From positions 248,001-312,000 of the forward strand of contig JAKEKT010000002.1 in the NCBI GenBank assembly GCA_021495925.1: 64,000 nt of DNA, written 5' to 3'. Position 1 is the first letter of the stretch; the number at the start of each line of letters is the position of its first letter. The notes under the pieces are model-generated. The model had not been told where the DNA came from. It worked only from the letters and a program-made list of their open reading frames with translations, and ran no database searches. The DNA is from Diplodia intermedia (taxonomy: Eukaryota; Ascomycota; Dothideomycetes; Botryosphaeriales; Botryosphaeriaceae). A program made the position numbers and the translations under genes. Positions 22,555-34,600 of the stretch are shown piece after piece.

Positions 22555-22913
22555 TGTGATTGATTTCGCGTGAGGGTGTAGTAAAGCGTGTGTAGTGCGT
22601 GTGGTTTCGACAGCTGTGAAGATCGCAGGCGCGTTGTTGTCGGAGGGCAGGTGGTGTTGGAAATGCGCCGGCACTGAGCTCAAGTTCGCGCGCCGACGCG
22701 CGCCAAGAGATAATTCTGCCAGCCCTAGATCCGCTCGCTCACCGCCCGCCGCCGCGACGCTGCCTTCCTAGAGCTGCAGGCCGCCGTTTTCCAACACCAC
22801 TACGGCATTTGCCCGTTGCACGGAGCCTCGCACTCAACTGATTCCCAAACGAGCCCAACACGAATTAGCGAACACAGCCGCAAAATTTGAGAAGACAAAA
22901 AGAAGAAAACACC
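22555..22913. promoter_or_regulatory. Shared divergent promoter, SmG and NTR2
   Basis: Only 359 nt separate the two start codons, so the two splicing-factor genes probably share one bidirectional promoter. GC-rich palindromic CGCGCGCCGACGCGCGCC lies near 22687-22704, but no named site is claimed. Confidence 0.6.
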
Positions 22914-24316
22914 ATGAGGAAATCTTTCGGCGGGCGGCGCGTCCCGCGCAAGGTCGGCCAGGAAGAAGACGAAGATGCTGGCGCTACCAGCTCCGGCACC
23001 GATGCGGGCGCCCAAACACCAGGTCAGTACATCTACTCCCTTGTTTACCACCACTTCATAAACCTCCTATTCTGACGCGCGTGCCCCGGACAGATAGCTA
23101 ATCAAACCTGGCAGAACCCGTGGTAAAGCGAGCGCCCGCCTCAAAGACCAAGAAACGATCCTCCCTGCGCCTCTCATTTGGCCCTGGTGAAAGTGCCACC
23201 GAGGGTGAGGATGACAACAGTGCAGTCTTCACGCCTAAAAAATCGAACCTCAGCAGAATAGCGGCCGAGAAGAACGCCGAGCGCAAAGGTTTCCGCGTCT
23301 CGTTGTCCTCGGACCAATTGCCTACGCAGAGAGACGTCGCGGATGAACGGCCGAGCTACAGCAAGGAAGCGCTAGCGGAACTGCGCGACTCGCAGCCGTC
23401 CACGCCGAAGCCCAGCGCCGACGACGATGACGAACCGGAGGGGAAGGAGGTGGACATTGCGGCCAAGTTCGGGCCGCTGGCGAGCCTGAAATCGTCGTCC
23501 GCCATCCCCACCGATGCGGAAATTAGAGAAAAGAAAGAGCGTAGACGACGGCTAGCTCAGGAGCCGGGATTCATGTCCCTGGATGGCGACGAGGCCAAGG
23601 ACAGGACCGTATATGATGACGAGAACGCCTACGATAGCGATGACCTTGACCGGCCGCGTGACGTTACCATCCGGACCACCATCAAGGAGAAATACCCCGA
23701 AGGCCGGTTAGTGCGTGAAGATGAGGATGTGGCAGAGGGCTTCGACGAATTTGTGGAAGACGGCCGCATATCACTCGGCCGTAAAGCAGAACGCGAGGCC
23801 GCACGCAAGCGTCGTGAAGAGATGGCTAGCATGATTGCAGATGCTGAGGGTGGTGGCTCTGGTGACGATGGATCCGACGATTCGGAAGACGAGCGCAATG
23901 CTGCGTACGTGGCCGCACAAACCAAAGCTGGAACATATGGATCGCGAGACAAAAATGCAGATGACCCGCAGCGCCCCCGGACACCACCGAAGATTTCATC
24001 GTTACCGGAGCTAGGAGGGGTGTTAGCACGACTACGCGCCTCGTTGAAGGAGCAGGAGGAAGTCAAGGCGGCAAGGGTCAGGAGGATGGAGGAGCTGGCA
24101 AGGGAAAAGACGGACATTGCCTCTCAGGAGTCCTGGATACAAAGTCAGCTAAAGATTGCGGGGGAGAAATACGAGAAGTTGAGGATTGAAGCTGGCGGAG
24201 CTGGTGGAGCGGCCACGCCGGTGAACGGAGTTGATAGCGCTGCCGCAAGTGAGAGGGGCTTGGATAGTCTTGGAGGTACACCGGCACCTGTCGGAAGTGG
24301 CGAGGACGCTACGTGA
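22914..24316 (+). CDS. NTR2: NTR2-domain protein (nineteen complex-related, GCFC-type)
   Basis: Two exons, 22914-23022 and 23115-24316, give 436 residues. The pattern SYSKEALAELRDSQPSTPK, then AKFGPLASLKSSSAIPTDAEIREKKERRRRLA, then an acidic DDENAYDSDDLDRP, matches the NTR2 domain found in fungal Ntr2 and in the N-terminal part of animal GCFC/PAXBP1 proteins. Yeast Ntr2 works with Ntr1 and the helicase Prp43 to disassemble post-splicing lariat spliceosomes in the nucleus. A basic helical section (KAEREAARKRREEMASMIADAE) and a coiled-coil-like C-terminus (LARLRASLKEQEEVKAARVRRMEELAREK) follow. The start MRKSFGGRRVPRKVG is the expected short N-terminal basic motif. The family call is from motif memory and the splicing role from yeast. 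Confidence 0.8.
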
Positions 24317-25257
24317 GACAATTGAGAATGCAAGGCTCAGTAGAAGCAACAAAAAATTTACGTCCCCAGCTCAGGCCTCAAGGAGTTGCCCGTTGAGTAA
24401 GTGATATTCTTGGATTGTCGCCATTTGCGCTCCGAAGTTCGTACAAAAGCCTCCGTAACCTTATACATATTGCCCTTTTTCTCCAAATCCGGCCGCATCC
24501 TGTGAAATCTCGACAGGACACACATAAGGACCCTAAACTGGAGTCCTATGGTTCTCTTTGAATGGGTCAAGATTTCCGCCAATCCCAATACGCTGAGAAG
24601 CAGCGTTCGAACGTACTACTCTACCACAGCATTAGAGTAAAATGCTCAACACGAGTAGAATTGAAGAAGGCCGGGGCTCGCGAGGCATAACCGAGCCAAG
24701 AAATACCGTGAAACAACCCAACCCCTGGTGTATGGATTTCTTGATTATTGATTTATGTACGTCAGACTTTAAGTTTAGGGCATGTGCATGTGCAAGCGTA
24801 AGAGGCTCATGAAAGATGTAGGTGCTTTATATATATGACAGGGTCGACGCTGACAATTGTGCTTTTTAACTGTCTGACTGGCCAGCCCTTCACTCGACTT
24901 GTTCAATAGAAGCAACACAAGCATCTGAAAAAATATGATGCCGTGTCTGAACAGATTTGGCTTTCGCTCTTACTATCCAATCGTGTCTCTTGTCATTGGT
25001 CTGCCGTGTCCATTGTCTCAACAGCTATAAGCAATCTCTTAGCAACTGAGGCCTATACGGAAAGTTCCCCAGATGCGATCTCGAACAACGCCGGCAAATG
25101 CCCAAGCTCGATCCATCTCAGTCATCGGCCCCAATACGCCAGGAGAAAACAAAGATTGTAGTCGTGCAAGACAGTAGAGATGACGTCCATCAGGTCATCA
25201 TCCAGTAGGCCAACCAAAGCCCCGAACGAATAGCTAAGTTAGCGACAAAGAACAAAC
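24317..25257. other. convergent 3' flanks of NTR2 and RTC4
   Basis: About 940 nt with short frames only. A TTTATATATATGAC tract lies near 24827. There is no supportable gene. Confidence 0.4.
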
Positions 25258-27444
25258 TCAATAGTCCCCTCCATCTTCATCATCTTCATCCACAGCAGCA
25301 GCAGCAGCAGCAGCAGCGCCACCGACGGGCTGCTTGGCCGCCTTCGCCCCGCCGCCCCTTCTTTCCTCCCCATCGTCATCCACCCCATTGACCAACTCCC
25401 CAATCTCCCCACTCTCCCTCAACACCTCCCTCGCCCTCGCCTCGCCCACATCCAGGTCCTCCGCCACCAACCGCATCGCCAGCTCCGGCACGAGGACCTC
25501 CTGGATGAAACCGCTGACCGTCTTGAACCCGATGAGGCGATCGCGGCCGGCGCTTTCTCTGATCTCGTCGGCCAGCTCGCGCGTGACCCACGCCTCCATG
25601 GCGCGGCGCCCCCGGGGCCCGTAGTAGCCCACGGTCATGCCCGTCAGTGCTTCGTCCGCGGCCACCGTCTTCTTGAGGTTGCGCCCTTCGCCGCGCGCCG
25701 CCGCCGCGTCGGCCGCGTCGCGGAAGGCCGAGGGGCGCTCGCGACGGATGACGCCGACGAGGTCGTCGCGGAAGCGTTCGATGCGTCCGCCGCTGGTACT
25801 GCCATTGCCGCCGCCACCACCACCACCGCCACCGTGGCCGGTTTCCGTGGGCCGTGACGATAGCGCGTCGAAGTCGATGTTGGGGTAGTCGCGTGCGGCG
25901 TACTCTTCACGCGCCGTGGCGCGGCGGTGCGCCTCGCAGAATTCCATCTGCTTCCGTATGCGCATATATGCTCGGCTGCCCTGCCATTCTTCCAGCAAAA
26001 CTCGGTCTACTGGGGCCTGGCAGACAGGGCATTTCGCTGGCGTTTCGTAGTTGCCGTTCGGGTTAGGTCCATCGTGGTCATCGTCGTCAAGGTCGCCAAA
26101 GTCACCAACAAGCGGGCTGCTGACTTTGATGGAACCGTGGTCGTGTTCGTGGTTCGAGGTCGTTTGAGGTAAGGGCGTTGAGTCGTCGGCGGCTTGGCCT
26201 TTGTTACGCCTTGACGATCGTCGTGTGGCCGTCGTTTTGAATTCTGGGTTCGATGAGGTGCCGCCGTCGATAGACGGGAGCATCTTAAGAGCCTTTACTT
26301 TTGTGGGCGTATCAAGACCATCCTTGTTGGAACTATCTGGTTTAAAGTTGCCTGTGATGGGTTTTGGAAAAGCTGTCAGATCAATTATTTCGCACTCTTG
26401 AGATTCTGACAGTGAAGTGCTTCGTGTGCGGCGAGCCAGTGAAGGAGGGGATTGTATTGGAGCCAGCCTCCTGATTTGCGGCGGGCTTCTAGTTTGCGGA
26501 GGAAAATTGATGGCTGGTAGCTTCTTGATCATCGCATTGTTCTCCTTTCGCATTTCCGGCAAAGGCCCAAGAAGCTTGACATTGGGTTTCTCCCTAGGCG
26601 ATCTTGTCTCGGAAGCTCCCATATGTTTCGCTTTGGGTCTCGCCGTTTGCAAAGGGGGGGACGGTGCAATCGGCTCAAGCGTATCCAACATCTTCATGCC
26701 AGCACCAGCACTTTCTCCAGAAGGCCTCTCGGAAGACCGCGAATTCGTGGCATTGACTGAAACGTCAGAAAGTGGCGTACCTTTGTTATCCTTCTTCGCA
26801 CCCGCTCGCCCCGTACTCGCCGCCGACGTCTTCGCAAGCACATGGATATTTTTCGCCGGCGTCGACTGCACACTCTTTGAGCCGGACTTGGCTCCGTACC
26901 CCACGCCCGCCGCCTTCTTCGCCTTGCCGCTGCCACGTGAAGCCTCAATGCTCGTTCCCCCATTCCCATACGTCGTGGTCCGCCTGTGCTTCGCCGGCCG
27001 CGCGTTCATCTCACCGAAAAGGTCCGTCTTGTCTTCGTCATCGTCCAACCCGACTGTCGAATCTTGCGTGCTGGTTCCGGCTCCTGTTGCTCCACGCGCT
27101 CTTTTTCCATTGGCTGCACCCGCCGTCGCTCCTCGACCGCCGAGATAGGCCGGCGCCCTGATCCCTTTCCGGCCGTTCGGGACCTTGAACGGAGACGTCG
27201 GCGCCGACGAGGAGAAAGGGGAAGATGCGAACTTGTGGTCATCGTCGGAACCTTCCCTATCGGAGCTGGAGCTTTCCGGGTCGGCATCGATGCTCTTTCC
27301 TTCCGGCAACGGCGCGGGCTTGGGCACCGCGGACGGCGACGAAGACCCCGCGGCCGAAGAAGTAGTAGCGGGATGATCTGCCGAGGAAGGCTTCCCGCCG
27401 ACCGTGCTCAGTAGAGGCTTCGTATGGCGGGTGAGGGGAGGCAT
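25258..27444 (-). CDS. RTC4: RTC4-like domain protein
   Basis: A single 728-codon exon. The first ~470 residues are Ser/Pro/Lys-rich and disordered. The last ~260 hold the RTC4-like domain: KCPVCQAPVDRVLLEEW, MEFCEAHRRATAREEYAARDYPNIDF, FRDDLVGVIRRERPSAFRDAA, MTVGYYGPRGRRAMEAWVTRELADEIRE and GFIQEVLVPELAMRLVAEDL. The CPVC plus CEAH spacing could bind a metal. Yeast Rtc4 was named from a screen for telomere-capping modifiers and its molecular role is not known. The domain is widespread in fungi and often attached to long disordered N-termini, as here. Glycine, alanine and acidic runs at the C-terminus come from simple repeats, including a GCT-coded polyalanine at 25295-25318. No intron is needed. 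Confidence 0.82.
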   Translation of the reverse strand: MPPLTRHTKPLLSTVGGKPSSADHPATTSSAAGSSSPSAVPKPAPLPEGKSIDADPESSSSDREGSDDDHKFASSPFSSSAPTSPFKVPNGRKGIRAPAYLGGRGATAGAANGKRARGATGAGTSTQDSTVGLDDDEDKTDLFGEMNARPAKHRRTTTYGNGGTSIEASRGSGKAKKAAGVGYGAKSGSKSVQSTPAKNIHVLAKTSAASTGRAGAKKDNKGTPLSDVSVNATNSRSSERPSGESAGAGMKMLDTLEPIAPSPPLQTARPKAKHMGASETRSPREKPNVKLLGPLPEMRKENNAMIKKLPAINFPPQTRSPPQIRRLAPIQSPPSLARRTRSTSLSESQECEIIDLTAFPKPITGNFKPDSSNKDGLDTPTKVKALKMLPSIDGGTSSNPEFKTTATRRSSRRNKGQAADDSTPLPQTTSNHEHDHGSIKVSSPLVGDFGDLDDDDHDGPNPNGNYETPAKCPVCQAPVDRVLLEEWQGSRAYMRIRKQMEFCEAHRRATAREEYAARDYPNIDFDALSSRPTETGHGGGGGGGGGNGSTSGGRIERFRDDLVGVIRRERPSAFRDAADAAAARGEGRNLKKTVAADEALTGMTVGYYGPRGRRAMEAWVTRELADEIRESAGRDRLIGFKTVSGFIQEVLVPELAMRLVAEDLDVGEARAREVLRESGEIGELVNGVDDDGEERRGGGAKAAKQPVGGAAAAAAAAVDEDDEDGGDY

Positions 27445-28230
27445 AGTTGACCGGAGGCGTAGAGGAAAAGAGGGGACACCAAGCTAGTTCAGGTGGGCAG
27501 ATGGCGTGTTAGGAGCTCGCGGTCGCGCAGATAGATAAAGCTTGACTTGAATCAAGGTCGGCCAAAAAATTACCGCGGGTGGACAGTCGCCAAGGTGAAT
27601 CAAAAACTCGAACTGAAGCCGCGACTTATCAGGCGGTCTCCTCAGGCATTGCCGTAGGCGGGCGCGCGTGGCGTGGGACCGAGCGGCAGGCAGTTGTCGA
27701 TCCAGCGGCCCAGCTCAATTGGCACGCACAGCGGCCGTCTGGGAGGATGATGATGCAAGGGAGCGCGGGGTGAAGGATGCAGCGGTCGAGTCTCGAGTGG
27801 TCGAGTGCTGGAGTCTCGGGTAAGCTGCACGCTCCCGCGCGCTAGGCGGAGCTTGACGCGACGCGCGCGGCCGGGTGGCCGTGTTACTTGACGACACGTC
27901 AACCTAACTATCAACCTTTCTTCTTTGTGATATTCGATTGGATTTACAAACATAGTACCCTTTGCATTAGCTTCTACCTACAGGGCCAAGACTCATATGC
28001 CTAAATTTCATCAACTTCTGGCGCCAGGATCACACAATGCATTAAGCTCTTTCTCAACACGTGCAATCCTAGAACATGGGTATATGCATTTCCCTTTCCA
28101 GCCATTGTTCGGCTCCCCTGCGAATTTTTTCCAGACCTCAAACTCCCTGCAGGCATTCTGCCCGCCAACCCTTGTAAACGCCATTTTCCCATGCAATTCG
28201 CAATCATGCGCGTATACCAAAAGAAAGGAA
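27445..28230. other. intergenic
   Basis: RTC4 promoter region and RCL1 3' flank, both minus strand. I see nothing beyond GC-rich sequence and short frames. Confidence 0.45.
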
Positions 28231-29445
28231 TCAAGCAATCTTCCTCCCAACGTTGCCCACTCCTCTACCCACAATGCTGACCACAATATCTCCCTCGTCG
28301 TTCCCTGCATCCCTCAATCCCCATCCGCTCGCACCAAACGCCCGCAGGTCTCTGCTGAGCTGGATGACGTCCTCAGTCCCGACAACGTCCCTTCCCATCT
28401 GCAATCTTCCCACGTCTTCCGATCCCATGGCCATCAGCGTCAGCATCGTCGGCGCCGCGATGTTGGAGACGCAACCGCCCTTCTCAATGGCCTCGAGCAG
28501 CTGATAGGCGCATTGCATGCCAATGTCCTCCGCCGGTACGCCTCCCTGCGGCGGCGATGCCACGTCCGCCGAGTACAGCATGCCCGTCGAGCTCTCCGCC
28601 ACCAGGCTGAGCCCAAATCCCACGCCAATCTTCCTCTTGTTGTCCGGATTCTCCTTGGTAGGCCACGGCACCAGCGGCGCGCTCGACACATCCGAGAAAA
28701 TATACGTATCCGCCACGAACGGGTTGAGCACGCCACGCGCCTTCTCGATCATGCGTGCATTGTTCGCGCCCGACGTGCCCGTGGTATACGCCACGCCGCG
28801 GATCTTCTTGACGCGGCCGGGGTTGAGCAGATGCACCGTCCGCGGCAGCCGCACCTGGTGCCCGAAGACCAGCTGCACCTCGCCGCCGCCGCCGCGGCCG
28901 CCGGGGCCCGCGTTCGACCGGCGCAGCACGCGCAGCTCGATGTCGGCCTGGATGCCGAACTGCGCGTACAGCGGCAGCACCGCCGTGCGCACTGTGTCGA
29001 CCGACACGTCGCCCGTCGCCGGCGTCGCGCTCGTGATGACACCCGGCCCCGTGAATGTGACGTTGAACTTGTTCTTGGCGAACGGCGCCAGCATGCACAG
29101 CGGTATCAAAAAGTAGCTGACGCCGCGGGTGCACTCGCGCGGCACCTCGTGCTTGAGCACGCCGTGGATGTTGGCGCCGTAGCCGGCCGCGCTGCCCGCG
29201 ATCAGGCCCGGCCGGTAGACCAACGTTGTGCCCGTGTACGAGAACTCGATGGTGGACCCATTGGTGACGGCGTCGAGCAAGCGGATGAACGAGACCTCGT
29301 GCGGCCGAAGACCGGGGTTGACGTCCTTGCTGCGGATCTGCGAGATGCGGACGGGGCGGCCGGTGAGGGTGGCGAGGACGAGGCGCTGGACGAGGTGACG
29401 GTGGCCGGTGAAGGTGAGCCTCGGCGCATTCGTGGCTTCGGCCAT
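28231..29445 (-). CDS. RCL1: 18S rRNA processing protein Rcl1 (RNA cyclase-like)
   Basis: A single exon of 404 residues from MAEATNAPRLTFTGHRHL. It belongs to the RNA 3'-phosphate cyclase superfamily: FTGHRHLVQRLVLATLTGRPVRI, GLRPHEVSFIRLLDAVTNGS, GSAAGYGANIHGVLKHEVPREC, TGTSGANNARMIEKARGVLNPF and GGCVSNIAAPTMLTLMAMGSEDVGRLQ. The catalytic histidine context of true cyclases is absent from the C-terminal region, as expected for Rcl1, which acts with the GTPase Bms1 in U3-dependent pre-rRNA processing at site A2 in the nucleolus. The frame is open 23 codons further upstream, but only from a non-ATG codon, so the ATG at 29445 is chosen. A Gly-rich insert (GPGGRGGGGE) lies in the middle. Confidence 0.92.
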   Translation of the reverse strand: MAEATNAPRLTFTGHRHLVQRLVLATLTGRPVRISQIRSKDVNPGLRPHEVSFIRLLDAVTNGSTIEFSYTGTTLVYRPGLIAGSAAGYGANIHGVLKHEVPRECTRGVSYFLIPLCMLAPFAKNKFNVTFTGPGVITSATPATGDVSVDTVRTAVLPLYAQFGIQADIELRVLRRSNAGPGGRGGGGEVQLVFGHQVRLPRTVHLLNPGRVKKIRGVAYTTGTSGANNARMIEKARGVLNPFVADTYIFSDVSSAPLVPWPTKENPDNKRKIGVGFGLSLVAESSTGMLYSADVASPPQGGVPAEDIGMQCAYQLLEAIEKGGCVSNIAAPTMLTLMAMGSEDVGRLQMGRDVVGTEDVIQLSRDLRAFGASGWGLRDAGNDEGDIVVSIVGRGVGNVGRKIA

Positions 29446-31633
29446 GGCGCAGTGCGGGGAGATGGTTGTGCTGTCGCGGGGTTGTTTGTTGCGCGTGGTT
29501 GATCGCCCGGACAAAAAAGTTCCAGCTCAGCTTTTTTTGCCGGGCGGAGGGACAGCGACCGCCTGCCCCATTGGGCGGAAAGACAGGACCCTGCTTCTTC
29601 GCCGGGTAGGCCGCGGGTCAAGGTTGACTTGGGGCTAAACCTTCCCACAAGACCTCGGCACCAGCTATGGCGAGGCGGAAAGCGCCGCCAATGGTAACAC
29701 ATGGCTGCCCCAAGGAACAGAGAAAGGCGATCTACATACAGCATCTTACACAGTACGAAAACGCCAAAACCAATATTGTAACAGACCTTTTACTGCGGAC
29801 ACGCGGCTCGCGAGATGGTCCTTCATTTGGCAAATGAATGTCGGCCGTCGACCAGCGGGTGCAGGGATCGCGTTTAAGCTTCACCGGCAATGGCGGTCGG
29901 CCCAGTGAGCAGAGCGATCAGCCCCAGAGCTAAGCGCCATTTGCGACATATGCGATTGCAATCCCACCCGCCCCAAACCGGCCCTCAGGCACGGGCAAAA
30001 CGTAAAGCTCTTACCATACCCACTATCGCCCGCCCGAGGCCACGCGGGCGAAGTCAGACCCGGAGAGAAACTGCTCGCGAAGCGTGGCGTCGGCTCGCCC
30101 CTGCGCAAACTCTATTCCTCTCATGATACTCGCGAGGAAGGAGCAATAGCGTTGGGGAGGGCGCAATGGACAGGCAGATCCATCCGCATGTATACTAAAC
30201 ATTAAATAGGCATTTCTAAGCATTAGTCAAGGCGCCTGTGCCTCGAGTCGTAAAAAGAAGGCCCCTGCGCGTGAGGCGGCTTGGCGTCCCTGGCGCCTGG
30301 CTTTCCCCGGCTTGCCCTAAAATAAAAAAAAATAATAATGCGCTTTACGCAAGTCAAACGAACAGCGGCCGTCCAAGCTCCCCACCCCCTCGGAACTCGT
30401 TGCCCTTGCCCTCTGTATAGCTGCCCGACATCATCGAGCGCCCCCAAGCTACCCGCAGCCACGACTTTAGCGTGCAAGGAGACGCGGATGGGAAGATCCC
30501 AATAATGAGCCTCCCGACGCCGCTGCCACAAGTACGCGCGTATGACGTGGTGTGCTCAGGAACATGACGCCTCCAATCAGACCAAGGCAGCGTGTCACAG
30601 CAATACGGACCTCGCCGACACCGTTACTGCGGAAGCAACTTCTCACTCGACTCTATTGCTCGAAGGGGTATAATAGGCAACCAAGCAAAACTTATCCTCT
30701 CTTAGCCATGCGACCCTCCGCATGATTGCCACAGCCACACGGCAGCAGTGCGTGCGACATGTCTCCGCCGGCGGCAGGGTCTCTGCCGTGACCCACACGT
30801 GGCTGGGATGCAGTAAACTTCCAAAGAAACGCGCGCGATGCAGAATGGATGCGAGATGATGCAGACGCAGGACGAATGCAAATGCAGCCGGCCCAACCCA
30901 GCCCTTTGTCAACCCCATTTTTTGATGCGCCACTGAAACAAATGGCGCGTTTCGACCCGAAACTGAAAGGAAAATGCCACTTCCGCTACTCATTTCCAAA
31001 CCGCCGTCCGTCCCTCTGACCGTTTTGAAGCCCCAAATGCGCTACGTGAACTCCAAAAGCAAAACACCGCAAATGACACGTGCCTTGGCGTCACGTCGTC
31101 CCGCGGCCGCGCTGTTGTGACCACTGATCCAATAGCGCATGCTGTGTAACCACAAATCATGCTTGGGTCCAGTTCGTCAACATCTTTCCGCGCTGTCCCT
31201 CCACATCTCCTAGCGCCTGTGTGCTTGCAGGACGCGCTCCACAGATCGTACCTGTGCATGTCCGGTGACCACGATTCATACCCTCCAGCCGCTCCACTAC
31301 TGCCCTCCCCAACCCCATCCGTTTCACCCAGACTACAGGCGTCAAGTCGTGAAATAATTGTGTGATCGCTCCGCTTCGGCGCCTATTGAGACACCGCGAA
31401 GTATTGACTCGAGTCTGAAACTGACTCTGGAAGATGCGACTTGTACGAGTTTGGATGCCAGTCTCGAGCGTCCGTCCAGGAAAGATTCACCACCGCAGTG
31501 GCAACGCGGACCGGCACGTGCGTTGGCAGACATCATGATGCGGAAAACTCAGTCCGAAGAGGGGCGACCAATCCTGTGGCTGGAAGGCATCCCGGAGGCA
31601 CGGCGGAAGCGGTCAAGCAGTCCAGCGGACTGT
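29446..31633. other. intergenic, 2.2 kb
   Basis: RCL1 promoter side and 3' flank of the zinc-cluster regulator. I read both strands for spliced coding structure and found only short, compositionally biased frames. An A-rich AAAATAAAAAAAAATAATAA tract lies near 30320. Confidence 0.4.
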
Positions 31634-34600
31634 TCATCTCGATCTCTTGTGGACTTGCCCCTCGATCATTCCCCCGCCCCCGTAGTCCCATCGCCGCTTG
31701 AGGGATTCGTTGCTGAAAGAGCTTGCAACAACGTCTTGCCACATGCTTGGCGTGACGTATGGCTGAGCAGGTGTGGCGTACGAGACGGGTGGAGGCAGCT
31801 GCGCCGGCACATTGGGGATTTGTTGTGTATGCGGCGAGACACTCGATGACTGGTAATATGCCGAAGGTTGGGTCTCCTGTTGTGGCGTCCGGAGCTCGTA
31901 GGTGCCTGGCGGGGGCGGTCTTAGAGGAGGGGAGGACTGAGACGTAGTACTTGGAGGGGGCGTACCGAAAGCTGCATTCCATTGGCTGTACACCCTCTAG
32001 TCAGCATCATTGCACCAACAACAAACATGCAGCCACTTACTCAAAGATTCTGTTTGGGTTCCATTGCACTGGTTCTTGATTTTGCATGGACGACTGTTGG
32101 GGTTGCCTCTGACCCGCAGCCATCATAACCAGTGACTGAACTACGGGAGAGTCAGCCTTGGGGTCCGTGTCGCTCGCGGAGATCGGCGGCGTGATAGGAT
32201 GCTGGGTATAGTTGACTTGACCTGGTTGCTCCAAAGAAGGGTCCTGCGCCGAGCCTCGATGACGGTACCCACCATCGCTGATGGGGCTGGGGTTGTTGTG
32301 GATTGCAGGGCTGCCAAAGGGGAATGAAGGCTTCAGTTCAAACGGTTTGCTGGTATCCGCGGAAAAGGCCTCCCGCAAGTTGTTGACCTGTGCTTGCATC
32401 TCCGGCATCGGCCAGTTTCCAATACATTGCTCCAGGATCCTCATATGGCGCACAAAGAAATCCCTGGCATCTCCATTAAGTTCCGGGTCCGGCGAGGTGA
32501 TGGCAACCTGATCAACAGTTAGAAGAAAGAAATGCACGATGAGATGGGACAATGCCTTACCAGGTGAAGCATAGTGCAGGTCAAGACGGAGTAGATGGTG
32601 AAGCTGATTCCGCGTTGCATGCAAAGAAGGCCTGGCAGGTGGACATCCCGAAGGATGGCTTCCTGCAGCCTACACATGTTCTTCGCAGCAGAATAACAGA
32701 GCAACATGTGCTGTTTCCACATCGGGTCGAAGGACTCGTAGTGGAAGTGCAACTGCGGTCTGTGATGCATGATGATGCCGAGATAGTGGTAGCAGTGCAA
32801 GTTTGCAACATAGTGGGATGGAATCCACGGCGGGGAACCATCTGTGGGATAGTCAATCTGCAGATCGCGGGGAAGCTCCCGGGCCCATGCAGCATAAGCA
32901 TCGTTCAGCTGAACGAAAGAAGGCTCAACCGCCCAGTTCTTTGTCTTCTTGCGAAGAGTTCTGTGGAGAATCGTCGTTTGTTGAATGTTCCGGACGATGC
33001 GCAACATGTAAGCGAACTGGCGCGAAATCTGGTTCTCCGCCTCTTCCTGACTTGACATTGGCCGGGGAATGTCGAAGTCAACGGTATCTTCCTTGACGCC
33101 GAAATCCGAACGCCCTGGAAACCAGAGTCAATATTGAATTATATGCAGGGGTACATTTTGACATACCTTGAGGACCTCCGACCATAACCTCAAGCTGGAA
33201 TAGCATGTGCCAGACTCTTGTCTTTGTTATGCAGTCATGTGCTGATGAACCGCAAGGCTTGCCCATCTGATGCAACTCAAAATGGGTGTCCAGATCAAGA
33301 TCTTTAGCCATGGCGACGCAATTCACCACCGTCATCCAGGACCTGTAGAAATAACCACGTTTGGGCACGGCTTCCCGCGCCTTCAAAGCGAGGATCAACG
33401 CTTGAATCGTGCTCAGGCGAGGTACGTCTTTGAAGCTTTCCTCGTGCTCTAAAACTATGGTTAGAGCTGGAAAAATTAAAATGACAAGATGTGTGGGTAT
33501 ACGTACTTGCAAGGAGTGCCAACCACTTGTTTCCTTGAGACGGATCATCCAGCATTAGGGACGAACACGCGAAGATGGCCTCTAGGATGAGAGGAGAGAT
33601 TGCGGAACGGTTGGTGTGCCACTGCTGGTTGAAGTATGACCTGTTGATGACCGGAACGTAGGGGTGGATATTGGTGAAGAAATACTCAAAGTAGTTGAGT
33701 GCCTGTTGGTCTGCCGGCATCATGTCCGGGGGGATACGTATCGTCATGTCGGGGGCATGGTCATCAGGAAGCTGAATCTCATACTCCTCGACTGGCGGTG
33801 CATTTGCCAACGACCTTTTCTGGTTTGCAATGTACGGGGCTGCAAAATTGATCAATATAATGAGATCCGAAGGTTCCCATGATTCTAGCTTACCGATTGC
33901 TGTGTGGTCGATCTTGAGCTCTCCCAGAGCCTCAGTAAGCTGAGAAGTGTCGAGGTTGTTCCTCCACATGGGCTCGCCCTCATTCGAAGAGCCCATTGAG
34001 GGCGCAGATTGCGGCTGATAAACTTGTTGAGGGTGGTATTTCATCTGATCCGGATTGGATAGAGGGGCTGGTGGCATGGCGCCGTAATGAACACTTTCCT
34101 GGCTCTGGGGAGGTGCGGGAGGCATGGCCCCATAAGGCGCTGTTTGATACAAGCGAGCTGCATCTGCATAGGATGCTTGCAGAGGATGGCCCATCAGGGG
34201 ACCGACCTCTGTGCCCATGGGATGTTGAATGGAGTGGTGTCTTTGGAAATCGCCCGGCGAGGGGACGTGGTGAACACTTTGCGAGGGGTCGTAGTCGTGG
34301 CTTCTGTCGCCGATTTCGAATGTGTGAGAGCCGGTGGGGAACGAGTCCTTGTTTTCGTAACTGACAGTCGGCGGGACACAGTTGAGCTTCAGACGGATGC
34401 AAGCTGCGCAGGGCCAAGCGTTTGTGGTTGCGGCATCGCATTTGATCTTGCGGCGTCGGCATCCCTCGCAGGCGCGCATCACTGATTCGGCAAAGTCAGC
34501 TTCCCTGTCGAGAATGCAGGTAGAGCGGCGGCGCGCGGAACTCTACCTTTGAGGCGCTTGTGGCGGTTGTGCTCGTCGACGAAAACATAGTCTGGCGAAG

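Noticed and set aside
27997..29502. 501-codon plus-strand frame opposite RCL1
   Set aside because: Arg/His/Ala-rich shadow. RCL1 on the minus strand has full family motifs.
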